Part shown: positions 11,212-20,829 of the stretch, piece by piece
How positions within the stretch are numbered: position 1 is the first letter of the stretch
Layout of the letters: each line of letters starts with the position of its first letter
Assembly (NCBI RefSeq): GCF_900107255.1
Contig: NZ_FNPH01000001.1
Span: forward strand, 806,001-870,000
From: Micromonospora pattaloongensis
GTDB taxonomy: Bacteria; Actinomycetota; Actinomycetes; Mycobacteriales; Micromonosporaceae
DNA length: 64,000 nucleotides
Direction: 5' to 3'
Program-made: the position numbers and the translations under genes
Notes under the pieces: model-generated
The model's input: the letters and a program-made list of their open reading frames with translations, nothing else
Databases searched by the model: none
What the model was told of the DNA's origin: nothing

Positions 11212-12212
11212 CGGACACGCACCCGAGGGTCGATCAGGGTGTACGACACGTCGACCACCAGGTTCACGAGGACGTAGACCAACGCGATGATCAAGATGAA
11301 GCCCTGCAGGACGGGGTAGTCGCGCTGGCTGATCGCGTCGGCGAGGAAGGCGCCGATCCCGCTGAAGGCGAAGACGGTCTCGGTGAGCACCGCCCCGGAG
11401 AGCAGCTGCCCGGTGAGCAGACCGATCGAGGTCGCCACCGGCAGCATCGCGTTCCGCAGCACGTGGCGCCGGCGGACCACCGACTCGGTCAGCCCTTTCG
11501 CCTCCGCCGTGCGCACGAAGTCCTCACCGAGCACCTCCAGCACGCTCGCGCGGGTGATCCGGACGATGACCGCCAGCGGGATGCTGGCCAGCGCGAGCCC
11601 CGGCAGGATCAGGTGTATCAGCGCGTCGGCGGCGGCGTCCCACTCCCGGGTCATCAGGCCGTCGAGCACGAAGAAGTTGGTGATCCGGGTCGCCCCGATC
11701 GTCGGGTCCTGCCGCCCGGCCGACGGCAGCCAGCCCAGGTTCTCGGCGAAGACGGCCTTCAGCACGTACGCCAGGAAGAACACCGGGATGCAGATGCCGA
11801 TGAGGGAGCCGGCGACCGAGGCGTGGTCCACGATGGTGCCCCGGCGCCGCGCGGCGAGGTACCCGAGCGGGATGCCCAGCCCGATCGCGATCAGCATGGC
11901 CATGACGGTGAGTTCGACGGTGCCGGGGAACCGCTGCAGGAACTCGGTGGTGACCTCGCGTTTGGTGGAGGTCGAGGTGCCGAGGTCGAACTGGATCAGG
12001 CGCTTCATGAAGCGGCCGTACTGCACCAGGATCGGCTCGTCGAGGCCGAGATTGCGACGGATCGCGGCCCGCATCTCGGGCGTGCCGCGCTCACCCAGGA
12101 TCGCCGTCTCCGGACCGCCGGGCAGCCGGTGGAGCCAGATGAACAGCAGGATGGAGAGCCCGAACAGGGTGGGAATCACCTGCAGCAGGCGTCTGACGAT
12201 GAAACGGAACAC
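11208..12212 (-). CDS. Peptide ABC transporter permease (DppB/OppB-like)
   Basis: A 334-aa permease with the typical OppB start FRFIVRRLLQVIPTLFGLSI and six predicted helices. It carries the LPGGPE segment after helix 1 and the EAA coupling loop TAEAKGLTESVVRRRHVLRN. The GTG start at 12212 has GAGG 6 nt upstream. The gene is separated from the binding-protein gene by 77 nt that contain a very strong hairpin, so permease expression is probably lower than that of the binding protein. Confidence 0.95.
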   Translation of the reverse strand: MFRFIVRRLLQVIPTLFGLSILLFIWLHRLPGGPETAILGERGTPEMRAAIRRNLGLDEPILVQYGRFMKRLIQFDLGTSTSTKREVTTEFLQRFPGTVELTVMAMLIAIGLGIPLGYLAARRRGTIVDHASVAGSLIGICIPVFFLAYVLKAVFAENLGWLPSAGRQDPTIGATRITNFFVLDGLMTREWDAAADALIHLILPGLALASIPLAVIVRITRASVLEVLGEDFVRTAEAKGLTESVVRRRHVLRNAMLPVATSIGLLTGQLLSGAVLTETVFAFSGIGAFLADAISQRDYPVLQGFILIIALVYVLVNLVVDVSYTLIDPRVRVR

Positions 12213-12238
12213 GGCCGCCTCGATGGGGGGAGGAGGAG

Positions 12239-12275
12239 CCCGTGGGCGGACGCGCAGCGCGCGTCCGCCCACGGG
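12239..12275 (-). terminator. 17-bp perfect hairpin between binding-protein and permease genes
   Basis: CCCGTGGGCGGACGCGC (12239-12255) is perfectly complementary to 12259-12275, with a loop of only 3 nt. It begins 14 nt after the stop of the substrate-binding-protein gene and ends 27 nt before the dppB-like start codon. In such operons this position usually holds a partial terminator or an mRNA-stabilising stem that keeps the binding protein in excess; that role is inferred. Confidence 0.75.
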
Positions 12276-12289
12276 GCCATTTCGCTATG

Positions 12290-13951
12290 TCAGGACTTGA
12301 ACTCGGCGGTCGCGAACCGCTCGTCGGTGAGCGGGCTCGCCTTCACGCCGGTCACGTCCTTGCCGAACACGATCGCGGGCGGCGAGTGCGAGACCGGGAC
12401 ACCCGGCAGGAAGTCCATGACCGCCTTGTTGAGGGCCTTGTACTTCTCCGTCCGGGCCGCCGCGTCGGCGGTGGTGTCCGCGTCCTTGAACTGGTCGAAC
12501 AGCGCCTTGTTCGTGAAGCCCCACTCGTCCTTCGGCCGGTCGAAGAAGGTGCCGATGAAGTTGTAGGCGTCGCCGTAGTCACCGGTCCAGCCGAGGAAGT
12601 GCAGGTCGTGCTTGGTCCCGGAGGTGGTGGCGTTGAGGTAGTCCGGGCTCCACTTCAGCGGGATGGCCTGGACGTTGATGCCGACCGCCTTCAGGTCAGC
12701 CGAGAGCAGCTCGAAGATGTCCTTCGGGTTCGGCATGTACGGCCGGGTGACCTCGGTCGGGTAGTGGAACCGCAGCGTCAGGTTCGACGCGCCCGCCGCG
12801 GCCAGCAGCTGCTTGGCCTTCTCCGGGTTGTAGTCGTACTTGGTGACGTCGCCGTTCCAGCCCTCGACGGTGTCCGGCATGAAGTTCTCGGCCACCTTGG
12901 CGCCCGGGGGCAGCTTCGAGTCGACCAGCGCCTGCCGGTTGAGCGCGTGCGCGATCGCCTGCCGCACCCGCACGTCCGCCAGCTTCGGGTTGCCCTTCTG
13001 GTTGATCGCCAGGTAGAGGATGTTGAACGCGGGCCGGGTGAGGACGTTGAACCCGTCCTTCTTCAGCGGCTCGACATCGGCCGGGCCCACCAGGTCGTAG
13101 CCCTGGATGTCACCCGAGCGGAGCGCCTGCTTGCGGGCGTTCTCGTCCGAGATCGTCTTGAAGATCAGCGTCTTCAGCTTGGCCTTGTTGCCGTAGTAGT
13201 CCTCGTTGCGCTCCAGGGTCAGCGTCTTGTTCGCCACGTCCCAGGACTTGAACTTGAACGGCCCGGTGCCGGTCGGGTGCTCCATCGCGTACGACGGGTA
13301 CTTGATGTCGTCCGCGCTGCCGGTGATGTTGCTGGCCTGGTACTGCTCCAGCGCCTTCGGCGAGTGGATGGAGAACGACGGCAGCATCAGCGCAGCCGGG
13401 ATCTTGCTGGAGACGCGGGTGAAGGAGAGGTCCACCGTGGTGGCGTCCTTCGCCGTGCACGACTTGAACAGGCTCGGCGGCAGCTCCTTGTTCTCGTTGG
13501 CCGCGAAGCCGCCCATCACGTCCTGCCAGTACGCCGTCACGTCCGGGCTCTGCATCAGGCCCTTGGCGTTGTACCAGCGGTTGAAGTTCGCGCAGACCGC
13601 CTCGGCGTTGAAGTCGGTGCCGTCGTGGAACTTCACGCCGGAACGCAGCTTGAACGTCCAGGTCGTGCCGGCGGCGTCCGGCGTCCAGCTCTCGGCGAGG
13701 CCGGGCGTGACCTTGGTGCCGCCCTCCTCCGGCCGGACCAGCGTCTCGAAGACCTGCCGGGCGACGCGCAGCGACTCGCCGTCGCTGGCGAGGCCGGGGT
13801 CGAGGACCTTCGGATCTCCGGCGACGCCGAAGATCAACGTGTCCTTCGTCGAGCCCGAGCTATCACCGCGGTCGCTCTCGGCACAGCCAGCTACCGCGAG
13901 GGCCGCGACCGCGACGGCCGCCAGCGCGGCCTTCGGCCTTGCTGCACGCAT
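12290..13951 (-). CDS. Peptide-binding lipoprotein of ABC importer (SBP family 5, DppA/OppA-like)
   Basis: A 553-aa extracellular lipoprotein that captures the peptide substrate. The N-terminus has Arg/Lys, a hydrophobic core and the lipobox LAVAGC near residues 18-23. The family-5 body follows: LIFGVAGDPKVLDPGLASDG, AESWTPDAAGTTWTFKLRSG, VKFHDGTDFNAEAV (the family signature region) and C-terminal domain segments such as FLGWTGDYGDAYNF. The ATG at 13951 is preceded by GGACGAGGTGAAG. It is the first gene of the importer operon. The exact ligand (di-, oligopeptide or other) cannot be read from sequence. Confidence 0.95.
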   Translation of the reverse strand: MRAARPKAALAAVAVAALAVAGCAESDRGDSSGSTKDTLIFGVAGDPKVLDPGLASDGESLRVARQVFETLVRPEEGGTKVTPGLAESWTPDAAGTTWTFKLRSGVKFHDGTDFNAEAVCANFNRWYNAKGLMQSPDVTAYWQDVMGGFAANENKELPPSLFKSCTAKDATTVDLSFTRVSSKIPAALMLPSFSIHSPKALEQYQASNITGSADDIKYPSYAMEHPTGTGPFKFKSWDVANKTLTLERNEDYYGNKAKLKTLIFKTISDENARKQALRSGDIQGYDLVGPADVEPLKKDGFNVLTRPAFNILYLAINQKGNPKLADVRVRQAIAHALNRQALVDSKLPPGAKVAENFMPDTVEGWNGDVTKYDYNPEKAKQLLAAAGASNLTLRFHYPTEVTRPYMPNPKDIFELLSADLKAVGINVQAIPLKWSPDYLNATTSGTKHDLHFLGWTGDYGDAYNFIGTFFDRPKDEWGFTNKALFDQFKDADTTADAAARTEKYKALNKAVMDFLPGVPVSHSPPAIVFGKDVTGVKASPLTDERFATAEFKS

Positions 13952-14276
13952 GGTGCTTCACCTCGTCCTGTCGGTACGAACAACGCGGTGACAGGGGTCA
14001 CCGTTGGCGAGACCTTAGCGGGCGTTCGGAGCGGCCGGAAACTCACCGGTGAGCGGTTGGTACCGGATCGTGTCCTTACCGTGTCGGCCCGTACGCGAAC
14101 CCACGTGACGGGGCGGAGAAATGGGCGTTTTGTCCGGATAAACTCGATGCAAATTTGTTACATCGATCGGGTGTTTCGACAAGCCCCTGTCAGAGGGAAA
14201 TTCGGTCGAGCGGCAGATCAAGCGTCATCGATCGTGCCGATACAGCGGCGGTCGACGACCGCCCCGAGCGGGCGCC
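13952..14276. other. 325-bp intergenic region between recR and importer operon
   Basis: Holds the promoter region of the importer operon (reading left) and the 3' flank of recR. A small stem, GGCGGTC (14247-14253) with GACCGCC (14257-14263), lies just after the recR stop and may terminate it. The part around 14120-14190 is relatively AT-rich (TTTTGTCCGGATAAACTCGA, AAATTTGTTACATCGATCGG), the likely promoter zone, but I could not assign -35/-10 boxes with confidence. No gene is seen. Confidence 0.45.
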
Positions 14277-14870
14277 TCAGACCGCGCGCCGCCCCTCGAA
14301 CGCCCGGCCGAGCGTGATCTCGTCCGCGTACTCCAGGTCACCGCCGACCGGCAACCCGCTCGCCAACCGCGTCACCGCGATCCCCATCGGCTTGACCATC
14401 AGCGCGAGGTACGTCGCCGTCGCCTCGCCCTCGGTGTTCGGGTCGGTGGCGAGGATCAGCTCCCGCACCGCGCCGGACCCGAGCCGCTGCATCAGCTCCC
14501 GGATCCGCAGATTGTCCGGGCCGATGCCCTCCAGCGGATTGATGGCCCCGCCGAGCACGTGGTAGCGACCGCGGAACTCACCGGTCCGCTCGATCGCCAC
14601 CACGTCCTTCGGCTCCTCCACGACGCAGAGCACCTCGTCGGTGCGACGCGCGTCGCGGCAGATCCGGCACTGCTCGGACTCGGCCACGTTGAAGCAGACC
14701 GTGCAGAACCGCACCAGGTCCTTGACCTTGCGCAGCGCGTTGGCCAGTCGGGTGACGTCGGCCGGGTCCGCCGACAGGATGTGGAACGCGATCCGCTGCG
14801 CGCTCTTCGGGCCCACGCCCGGCAGCCGGCCCAGCTCGTCGATCAGGTCCTGAATGGTGCCTTCGTACAT
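14277..14870 (-). CDS. recR: Recombination mediator RecR
   Basis: RecR acts with RecO/RecF to load RecA onto gapped DNA. The 197-aa length is standard. In order it has a helix-hairpin-helix ([20 protein letters not shown], residues 9-28), a four-Cys zinc finger (FCTVCFNV, then EQCRIC, about residues 55-71), a Toprim domain with [13 protein letters not shown], and the C-terminal [19 protein letters not shown]. It starts 8 nt after the ybaB stop codon, the standard dnaX-ybaB-recR order. Confidence 0.97.
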   Translation of the reverse strand: MYEGTIQDLIDELGRLPGVGPKSAQRIAFHILSADPADVTRLANALRKVKDLVRFCTVCFNVAESEQCRICRDARRTDEVLCVVEEPKDVVAIERTGEFRGRYHVLGGAINPLEGIGPDNLRIRELMQRLGSGAVRELILATDPNTEGEATATYLALMVKPMGIAVTRLASGLPVGGDLEYADEITLGRAFEGRRAV

Positions 14871-14878
14871 CTGGCGGC

Positions 14879-15226
14879 TCAGAAACCGGGCAGGCCGAGG
14901 CCGCCCATGCCACCCGTGACCGGGCCCATCTTCTCCTCGGTCAGCTGCCGCGCCGCCTCGCTGGCGTTGCGCACCGCCGCCAACACCAGGTCCTCCAGCG
15001 TCTCCACGTCCTCCGGGTCGACGGCCTTCGGGTCGATCTTGACAGCCTTGATGTCACCCGTGCCCGAGACGGTCACCGTCACGAGGCCGCCGCCGGCCGT
15101 GCCGGTCAGCTCGGCCTCGGCGAGCTCCGCCTGAGCGGTCGCCATCTGCTGCTGCATCTTCTGCGCCTGCTTCATGAGCTGCTGCAGGTTGGGCTGTCCA
15201 CCGGGACGCACAGGGGGCTCCTTCAT
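14879..15226 (-). CDS. Nucleoid-associated protein, YbaB/EbfC family
   Basis: A 115-aa DNA-binding protein: [20 protein letters not shown], a long helix [20 protein letters not shown], a three-stranded sheet ([20 protein letters not shown]), then [20 protein letters not shown] and a Gly-rich tail. Dimers bind and bridge DNA. The ATG at 15226 was chosen because it gives the family's usual length; GGAGCC lies just inside the start, so initiation is uncertain by a few codons. It lies between dnaX (109 nt upstream) and recR. Confidence 0.93.
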   Translation of the reverse strand: MKEPPVRPGGQPNLQQLMKQAQKMQQQMATAQAELAEAELTGTAGGGLVTVTVSGTGDIKAVKIDPKAVDPEDVETLEDLVLAAVRNASEAARQLTEEKMGPVTGGMGGLGLPGF

Positions 15227-15335
15227 GTCTGGGCTCGGGCCGCCGCCAAGCCTAGCCGCCGGCACGCCGTCACGGCCGCGCCGCCACCCCGACCGGCGCG
15301 CGCCGGGACCGGGCGGATCGGTGAGATCGGGCACG

Positions 15336-17819
15336 CTACCGCGCCGTCTCCTCCTCACCGATCTTCTCGGCGCCGAGCGTCTGCTGCAGCAACTGCAGCG
15401 CCTGCTGTTCGCTGGTCTGCCGCGCGGTCCGCTCGTCGATGACCTCATCGAGCGGCTCGTCACCCGGGTCGAACCCCTCGTAGGCGGCGACCGCCGCCTT
15501 CGGCGGGCCGTCGTACTCGGGGTCGTACGGCGGCTCCTCCGGCATCGTCCCGTCCCGCCAGGCGCCCTGCGCCTGGCCCTGCGCGGGCGCCGGCGCTCCG
15601 GGCCGCGCGCCGCGCCCCGCGGCCGCCGCACGCGCGGCCGCCAGGCCGGGACCCGGGACCCCGTTGCCCTGCGCCCGGTCGCCGCCGTTGGCGTTGCCCT
15701 CCGGGGCGGTCACGCCGTTACCGGTCTTGGCGGTCGCGCCGTTACCGGGGGTCGCGGTCGCGCCGCTGCCGCTCTTGGCGGTCGCGCCACCACCGCCGGC
15801 CGGGTCGGCGCCAGCCGGTGCCGGCGACCCGCCACCGGGCGTGGCCGGGGTCGGCCAGCCTCCGTTGTCGGCGGCCGGGGCCGCCGCCGCGACACCCCCC
15901 GGACGCGCCGGCTCGGGCCAGTCGGAGTCGCCGGCCGGACCGCTCGCGGGCGCGACGCGCGCGGTCGTCGCGCCGCGCTCCACCCGCTCGGCGGGGGCCA
16001 CCGGGGGTCGGGGCGGCTGGGCCGGGGGCGACGCCGGACGGGCCGGCGCGGCCGTGGCCGCCGCCCGCTGGTCGCCCGCCACCTCGCACCGGATCTGCCA
16101 GCGGACGCCGAGGACCTCGTAGACGGCCTCGACGAGCAGGTCCGGGGAGCTGGTGAGCATGTTGGCGTGCACGCTGTGCCGGAACGTCAGGACCAGCGTC
16201 TGGCCGTCGACGTCCCGCACCGTCGCCTCCCGCACCACCGCGGCGGCGCGCTTGCTCTTCCGGGCCACCATCCCGAGGACCTCGTCCCACACGCGCCGTA
16301 CGGCGGCCGCGTCGAGCTGGCCGGGCACGACCGCATCCGGTCGGGCCGGCTCCGGGGTGGCCGGATCGGGCATGACCGCCTCGGGCGGCACCGCGCGGGG
16401 CGTCGCGGGCCGCGGCGTCGCGGCGGGGGTTGACGCGGGTGGGGCCGACGGGGACTGGACCGACGGCGACTGCACGGCCGGGGCCGCACGGTCCGCCGCG
16501 GACGGCGCCGGCGGGGCCGGCGGCTCGGCCGGCGGGGCCGGCGGCTCGGCCGGCGGGGCCGGCGGGGCCGGAGCCTGGGCCGGCGCGGGGGCGCCCGACG
16601 GACGTACCGCCGGGGTCGCCGCGGGGCCGGCGGCCACCGGCGGCACCTCGCCGCCGGTGAGCGTGAGCCGGCGCTCCATGCGTTCCAGCCGCTGCAGCAG
16701 CGCCCCGGTGGAGTCCTCGGCCCCCGGCAGCAGCATGCGCGCCGTGACCAGCTCGAGCAGCAGGCGCGGCGCGGTCGTGCCGCGCATCTCGACGAGCCCG
16801 TTGTGGACGATGTCGGCGCAGCGCGACAGCGTGGCCGGTCCGAGGCGTTCGGCCTGCGCCGTCATCCGCTCGATCTGGTCCGCCGGCCCGTCGATCAGGC
16901 CCTTCTGCACCGCGTCCGGCACCTGCTGGAGCACGATCAGGTCACGCAGTCGCTCCAGCAGGTCGGAGGCGAACCGCCGCGAATCATGCCCCGCCTCGGC
17001 GACCCGGTCGATCGTCGCGTACGCGGCCGCGCCGTCACCGGCCGCCAGCGCATCGCACATCTCGTCGAGCAGTGCGCCGTCGGTCACCCCGAGCAGCGCC
17101 ACCGCCCGCGCGTAGCCGACCCCCTCCGGCCCCGCGCCCGCGATCAGCTGGTCCAGCACCGACAGGCTGTCCCGCGCGCTGCCGCCGCCGGCGCGGACCA
17201 CCAGCGGAAAGACCGCCGGGTCCACCGTCACGCCCTCGGCCTCGCACAGCTGCTCGAGGTAGGGGCGGAGCACGCCCGGCGGGATCAATCGGAACGGGTA
17301 GTGGTGGGTACGCGACTTGATCGTGCCGAGCACCTTCTCCGGCTCGGTCGTCGCGAAGATGAACTTGACGTACTCCGGCGGCTCCTCGACGAGCTTGAGC
17401 AGCGCGTTAAAGCCGGCGGGCGAGACCATGTGCGCCTCGTCGATCACATAGATCTTGAAGCGGCTGCTCGCGGGCGCGAAGAACGCGCGCTCACGCAGCT
17501 CCCGCGCATCGTCGACGCCACCGTGGCTGGCCGCGTCGATCTCGATCACGTCGATCGAGCCCGCGCCGTCCGCCGCCAGCGAGCGACACGAGTCACACGA
17601 CCCGCACGGCTCGGGGGTCGGCCCCTGCTCGCAGTTGAGCGAGCGGGCCAGAATGCGGGCGCTGGAGGTCTTGCCGCAGCCCCGCGGACCGGAGAACAGG
17701 TAGGCATGGTTGAGCCGGCCCGTGCGCAGCGCCTGCGACAGCGGCTCGGTGACGTGCTCCTGCCCGATGACCTCGGCGAACGTCCTGGGCCGGTACTTGC
17801 GGTAGAGCGCCAGTGCCAC
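15336..17819 (-). CDS. dnaX: DNA polymerase III subunit gamma/tau
   Basis: The clamp-loader ATPase of the replisome, 827 aa. The AAA+ domain has [20 protein letters not shown], Walker [11 protein letters not shown] (residues 44-53), a zinc module ([17 protein letters not shown]), Walker B YVIDEAHM and sensor-1 FATTEPEKV. Domain III ends near residue 370. A long Pro/Ala/Gly linker (about 400-520 and again 600-740) flanks a tau-like domain (about 530-600). No A-rich slippery sequence of the E. coli type is visible, so a separate gamma product is not predicted. The GTG at 17819 has GGAGGCGGGACGA upstream. Confidence 0.96.
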   Translation of the reverse strand: MALALYRKYRPRTFAEVIGQEHVTEPLSQALRTGRLNHAYLFSGPRGCGKTSSARILARSLNCEQGPTPEPCGSCDSCRSLAADGAGSIDVIEIDAASHGGVDDARELRERAFFAPASSRFKIYVIDEAHMVSPAGFNALLKLVEEPPEYVKFIFATTEPEKVLGTIKSRTHHYPFRLIPPGVLRPYLEQLCEAEGVTVDPAVFPLVVRAGGGSARDSLSVLDQLIAGAGPEGVGYARAVALLGVTDGALLDEMCDALAAGDGAAAYATIDRVAEAGHDSRRFASDLLERLRDLIVLQQVPDAVQKGLIDGPADQIERMTAQAERLGPATLSRCADIVHNGLVEMRGTTAPRLLLELVTARMLLPGAEDSTGALLQRLERMERRLTLTGGEVPPVAAGPAATPAVRPSGAPAPAQAPAPPAPPAEPPAPPAEPPAPPAPSAADRAAPAVQSPSVQSPSAPPASTPAATPRPATPRAVPPEAVMPDPATPEPARPDAVVPGQLDAAAVRRVWDEVLGMVARKSKRAAAVVREATVRDVDGQTLVLTFRHSVHANMLTSSPDLLVEAVYEVLGVRWQIRCEVAGDQRAAATAAPARPASPPAQPPRPPVAPAERVERGATTARVAPASGPAGDSDWPEPARPGGVAAAAPAADNGGWPTPATPGGGSPAPAGADPAGGGGATAKSGSGATATPGNGATAKTGNGVTAPEGNANGGDRAQGNGVPGPGLAAARAAAAGRGARPGAPAPAQGQAQGAWRDGTMPEEPPYDPEYDGPPKAAVAAYEGFDPGDEPLDEVIDERTARQTSEQQALQLLQQTLGAEKIGEEETAR

Positions 17820-17927
17820 TCGTCCCGCCTCCTCTCGACCGCGCCATTCTTCCCGCCGGCGGATGGGCTCGGCCACCCCAGCCTCCCACCCGGGTACGAC
17901 AGGTCGTCGCACAGGTCAGCGGGGCAT

Positions 17928-18020
17928 AAAAAGGCCCCCCGTGCACCCGTCAGAGCTCGCTTATCCTTGCTGCCTTCCGGCCCTGGGGAGGTTCACGAGA
18001 TGAACGCCGCACGGGGGGTG
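17928..18020 (-). ncRNA. ffs: Signal recognition particle RNA, small bacterial (4.5S) type
   Basis: The minus strand carries the SRP domain IV hairpin with its GGAA tetraloop: the core GGGCCGGAAGGCAGCA is present with the flanking symmetric and asymmetric loops that bind Ffh. The ends close as a long helix, 5' CCCCCCGTGC (18018-18009) with 3' GCACGGGGGG, followed by CC and five U residues (17932-17928) as terminator. TAGAGT (18031-18026) is positioned as a -10 box with transcription starting near 18019-18021. The RNA pairs with Ffh for co-translational targeting. Confidence 0.95.
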
Positions 18021-18025
18021 TCTCC

Positions 18026-18031
18026 ACTCTA
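18026..18031 (-). promoter_or_regulatory. Predicted -10 box of ffs
   Basis: TAGAGT on the minus strand ends 5-6 nt before the 5' end of the predicted SRP RNA. No clear -35 box was identified upstream. Confidence 0.45.
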
Positions 18032-18101
18032 GCGCGGGCCCCGGGACATCCCGGAGGGTGGTGGCGTGGGTCACGGCGGGGATACCTGTATCCTTGCCGG
18101 C

Positions 18102-18186
18102 GGAGGATTCGCCTAGAGGCCTAGGGCGCACGCTTGGAAAGCGTGTTGGGTTAACACCCTCACGAGTTCGAATCTCGTATCCTCCG
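18102..18186 (+). tRNA. tRNA-Ser (anticodon GGA)
   Basis: An 85-nt class II tRNA. The acceptor GGAGGAT (18102-18108) pairs with ATCCTCC (18179-18185), with discriminator G. The anticodon stem CACGC/GCGTG encloses loop TTGGAAA with anticodon GGA at 18136-18138, reading UCC and UCU serine codons. A long variable arm and the T-loop GTTCGAATC are present. CCA is not encoded. TATCCT ends 7 nt upstream, a likely -10 box. Confidence 0.97.
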
Positions 18187-18199
18187 CTCTGAGCAGCAC

Positions 18200-18241
18200 A
18201 AACGGAAGGGCCGGCCCCGCACGGGGCCGGCCCTTCCGTTT
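18200..18241. terminator. 19-bp perfect bidirectional terminator
   Basis: AAACGGAAGGGCCGGCCCC (18200-18218) is perfectly complementary to 18223-18241 with a 4-nt loop, and a short A/T run lies on each outer side. It lies between tRNA-Ser (rightward) and the convergent repeat-protein gene whose stop is 6 nt away, so it can end both transcripts. Confidence 0.9.
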
Positions 18242-18247
18242 CTACGC

Positions 18248-20824
18248 CTACGGTGCCGGCGTGGTCGCGTCGCGGTGGGTGAGCTGGTAGGTGGCGTCAA
18301 CGGCATCCGTTTCGAGGATGACCATCACCGGGCCAGCCGGCAGCGAGCAGGTGACCGTGCGGTCGACCGACGGGCCGGTCGGGCCGCAGTACCGCACGCC
18401 CCCTCCGTCGAAGACCGACAGCCGGGCGTCACCCTCGCCGGACGTGCGGCGATAGGTGAAGACCTCACGGGCCGCGTGCTGGTCGGCGGGGATGGAGAAG
18501 CAGGCGGCGAAGCGGTCGGCCCCGGTGGTGACCGTGACGCCCGTCGCGTCCCGGGGCAGGACCGGGCAGCTGGGGGCGCCGTCCACCCGGGCGAAGGCCA
18601 CGGCGTAGGAACCGGTCGCGTCACCGTCGTCCGCGTTGAGCACCGCGAAGAACGGTGCCGTGCCGGTCAGCTCGCAGGAATACTGCCGCAGCGACCACGA
18701 CGAGTCACACAGGTAGGCACCGGTCGAGTCCAGCACAGCGATCTCTGGCATCCCCGCACCGGTCGCGTCGCCGGGCAGCAGTGCGACGATCCGCGCCCCG
18801 GCCGGGCTGGGCAGTTGCAGGCAGTCGTGCTGTCCGGCGGCCACGAACTCGCCGCGGTACGGGGCCTCCTGATAACCGGTCTCCGAAACCGGGTCGCAGC
18901 CCGACGGCACGTACGGCAGCAGAGCGACGGCGTACCGAAAGTCGTTGTCGATCACGGTGGTGGTCGCGGCTCCCGCGAGCACCATCGTGTACCTGCCGGG
19001 CGCCGGGAAGTTGCACCACATGTCGTCGCAGACCCGCGCCCCGGCGCTGTCGTACACCCGGGCGTACGACCGGTAGTTCTGCGCGTCGACCGCCTTCACG
19101 CGATAGACGCCCGACGCCGGGATGTCCAGAATCCGGCAGCGGATGCCACCGAGGGCACTCGCGGGAGCCGCACCGTAGGTTCCCGGCGTGACGGTCGGGC
19201 AGCCGGCCGCGTCGGAGAGCCGGCGGACCTGCATCTTGTACGTGTGGTCTTCGGTCGGGTCATTCCAGCTCCTGAGGTAGGAGATGACCCGGTACGTCCC
19301 GGTGGCGGGCAGCACGCAGCCGTCCCGCTCCGACCATTCGGTGCACAGGGTGACACCGGCGTCGTCGACGAGCCACGTCGACACCTCGTTGTACACGGTC
19401 GGGGCGGCGTACGTGATGATCTGGTCACCCGCCTGGCCCTGGAACGGCTGGCAGTTGGTCTGCACGGCCGAGGTCTGGTGCACCAGGAGAGCCGGCTGGT
19501 CCCAGGACGTGCCGGTGGCCTGCGCGCAGCCGTCGTTCCGGTTGAGTGCGGTCACCGCCACCTGGTAGTTGATCTCGGTGCCCATGATGTTCTGGTGCTG
19601 CACGAGCAGGGTGTACGTGCCGGCCGCCGGCAGGGCGCAGTAGCGGGCGGACGAGTACTCCTCGCAGATCCGCTGGCCATCGGGGCCGTACATGTACCAC
19701 CAGAGGTACTGATCGTGGTGCTGGGCGAAGCGGACGACGACAGCGCCGGCCGTTGTGGTGGTCAGCGCGTGGCAGGCCACCTCATCCTGCTGCGCCACGG
19801 TGCCGGTGCCGACGTTGGTGCCGGGGTCTCCGAAGGAGGCAAGCGGCACGACGGGGCACCCGGCGGCGTGTGAGATCCGGGGCATCTTGAGCGTGTAGGC
19901 GGTCTCGTTGCCGTAGAGCTCCCTGAGGAACAGCCGATACGGTCCGGGCCGGCTCAGCGTGCACTCAGTGGTATAGCGCACCTGGCAGAGCGGCTTGTAC
20001 TGGGCGTCCAGGATGCTCCCCTGCACATCCCCGGCGCCCCCCGGGCCGGCCAGGTGCAGCACCGCGCCGGTGGGCTGGTTGAACTTGTAGCAGTGGCCCG
20101 CGGCACCGGCCGGCAGCGTGCCCGTGCGGCCCGCCGAGGCGAAGGAGAAGAACTTCTCCGGGAGCTTCTCGCACTCCGACGGCGTCCGCGTCGACTCGAC
20201 CGACAGCTTGTAGCTGCCCGTCCCCGTGCCGTAGTAAAGCGACACGGTGATCGTGTAGATGCCGGCGGCCCCGAGCTGACACTCTTCCGGGTAGGGCCCG
20301 AGGTAGCAGACGTACTCGCCGTTCCGGTCGGTCACCCGACCGCCGACCCCGTCACCCGACGCCTGGGTCAGCTTGGCGAGCAGGATGTCCGAGTCCACGG
20401 TCGACGTGACCGTCCAGACGTTCTCCTGCTCATCGGTGATCGACGGGCAGACAACGATCTTCCCGAAGGTCAACTTCCCGCGACACTCGCCGGTGTCGGC
20501 GCTCCGTCGCCGGCCGCGATCGGCCGGCTTGACGGGACTCGCGGATTCGGCCCGGCTCGGGGACTCTGCCGCGCCAGCGGATCCGCTCGGAGCCGGTGAC
20601 TTCAGCGGGGCGGGCGACTGGCTGGTGGTCGGCGATTCGGACGGGCTGGCCGTCACCGCCTTCGGCGCGCTCGACTGCTCCGGAGCCGGGCGCGCCGACG
20701 CCATTGCCGCGCCCGGGCCCACGAGGATCGCGGAGAGCATCGTGGCGACCGCGACGATGAAGACCAGGATTAAGGAGCCACGCCGAGCACGAAGATTCGA
20801 GTAGACGAGATTGTTTTCTTTCAC
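18248..20824 (-). CDS. Secreted protein with seven cysteine-rich beta-type repeats
   Basis: An 858-aa exported protein of unknown function. Residues 1-42 form a signal or membrane anchor (RRGSLILVFIVAVATMLSAI), then a Ser/Pro/Ala-rich stalk runs to about 108. The rest is seven tandem units of about 100-110 residues. Each has the pattern Cys near the start, D-x-x-G/A-x-x-[LV]-C, a Cys-x-L before G-x-Y-x-[LV], and a closing GCP[VL] boundary (AAGCPVV, AAGCPTV, PSCPVL). Four Cys per unit suggest two disulfides each. The units resemble the beta-sandwich of bacterial pre-peptidase C-terminal domains, but this is only resemblance. The GTG at 20824 has GGGAG 5 nt upstream, buried in a hairpin. It is monocistronic. 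Confidence 0.85.
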   Translation of the reverse strand: MKENNLVYSNLRARRGSLILVFIVAVATMLSAILVGPGAAMASARPAPEQSSAPKAVTASPSESPTTSQSPAPLKSPAPSGSAGAAESPSRAESASPVKPADRGRRRSADTGECRGKLTFGKIVVCPSITDEQENVWTVTSTVDSDILLAKLTQASGDGVGGRVTDRNGEYVCYLGPYPEECQLGAAGIYTITVSLYYGTGTGSYKLSVESTRTPSECEKLPEKFFSFASAGRTGTLPAGAAGHCYKFNQPTGAVLHLAGPGGAGDVQGSILDAQYKPLCQVRYTTECTLSRPGPYRLFLRELYGNETAYTLKMPRISHAAGCPVVPLASFGDPGTNVGTGTVAQQDEVACHALTTTTAGAVVVRFAQHHDQYLWWYMYGPDGQRICEEYSSARYCALPAAGTYTLLVQHQNIMGTEINYQVAVTALNRNDGCAQATGTSWDQPALLVHQTSAVQTNCQPFQGQAGDQIITYAAPTVYNEVSTWLVDDAGVTLCTEWSERDGCVLPATGTYRVISYLRSWNDPTEDHTYKMQVRRLSDAAGCPTVTPGTYGAAPASALGGIRCRILDIPASGVYRVKAVDAQNYRSYARVYDSAGARVCDDMWCNFPAPGRYTMVLAGAATTTVIDNDFRYAVALLPYVPSGCDPVSETGYQEAPYRGEFVAAGQHDCLQLPSPAGARIVALLPGDATGAGMPEIAVLDSTGAYLCDSSWSLRQYSCELTGTAPFFAVLNADDGDATGSYAVAFARVDGAPSCPVLPRDATGVTVTTGADRFAACFSIPADQHAAREVFTYRRTSGEGDARLSVFDGGGVRYCGPTGPSVDRTVTCSLPAGPVMVILETDAVDATYQLTHRDATTPAP

Positions 20825-20829
20825 ATCAA

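Noticed and set aside
12242-14317. A 691-codon rightward ORF covering the peptide-binding-protein gene
   Set aside because: It is the antisense shadow of a well-conserved lipoprotein gene. High GC in codon position 3 keeps opposite frames open. The translation is Arg/Gly/Val-rich without any domain.
15336-17819. Programmed frameshift giving a short gamma form of DnaX
   Set aside because: No A-AAA-AAG-type slippery site with stem is visible.
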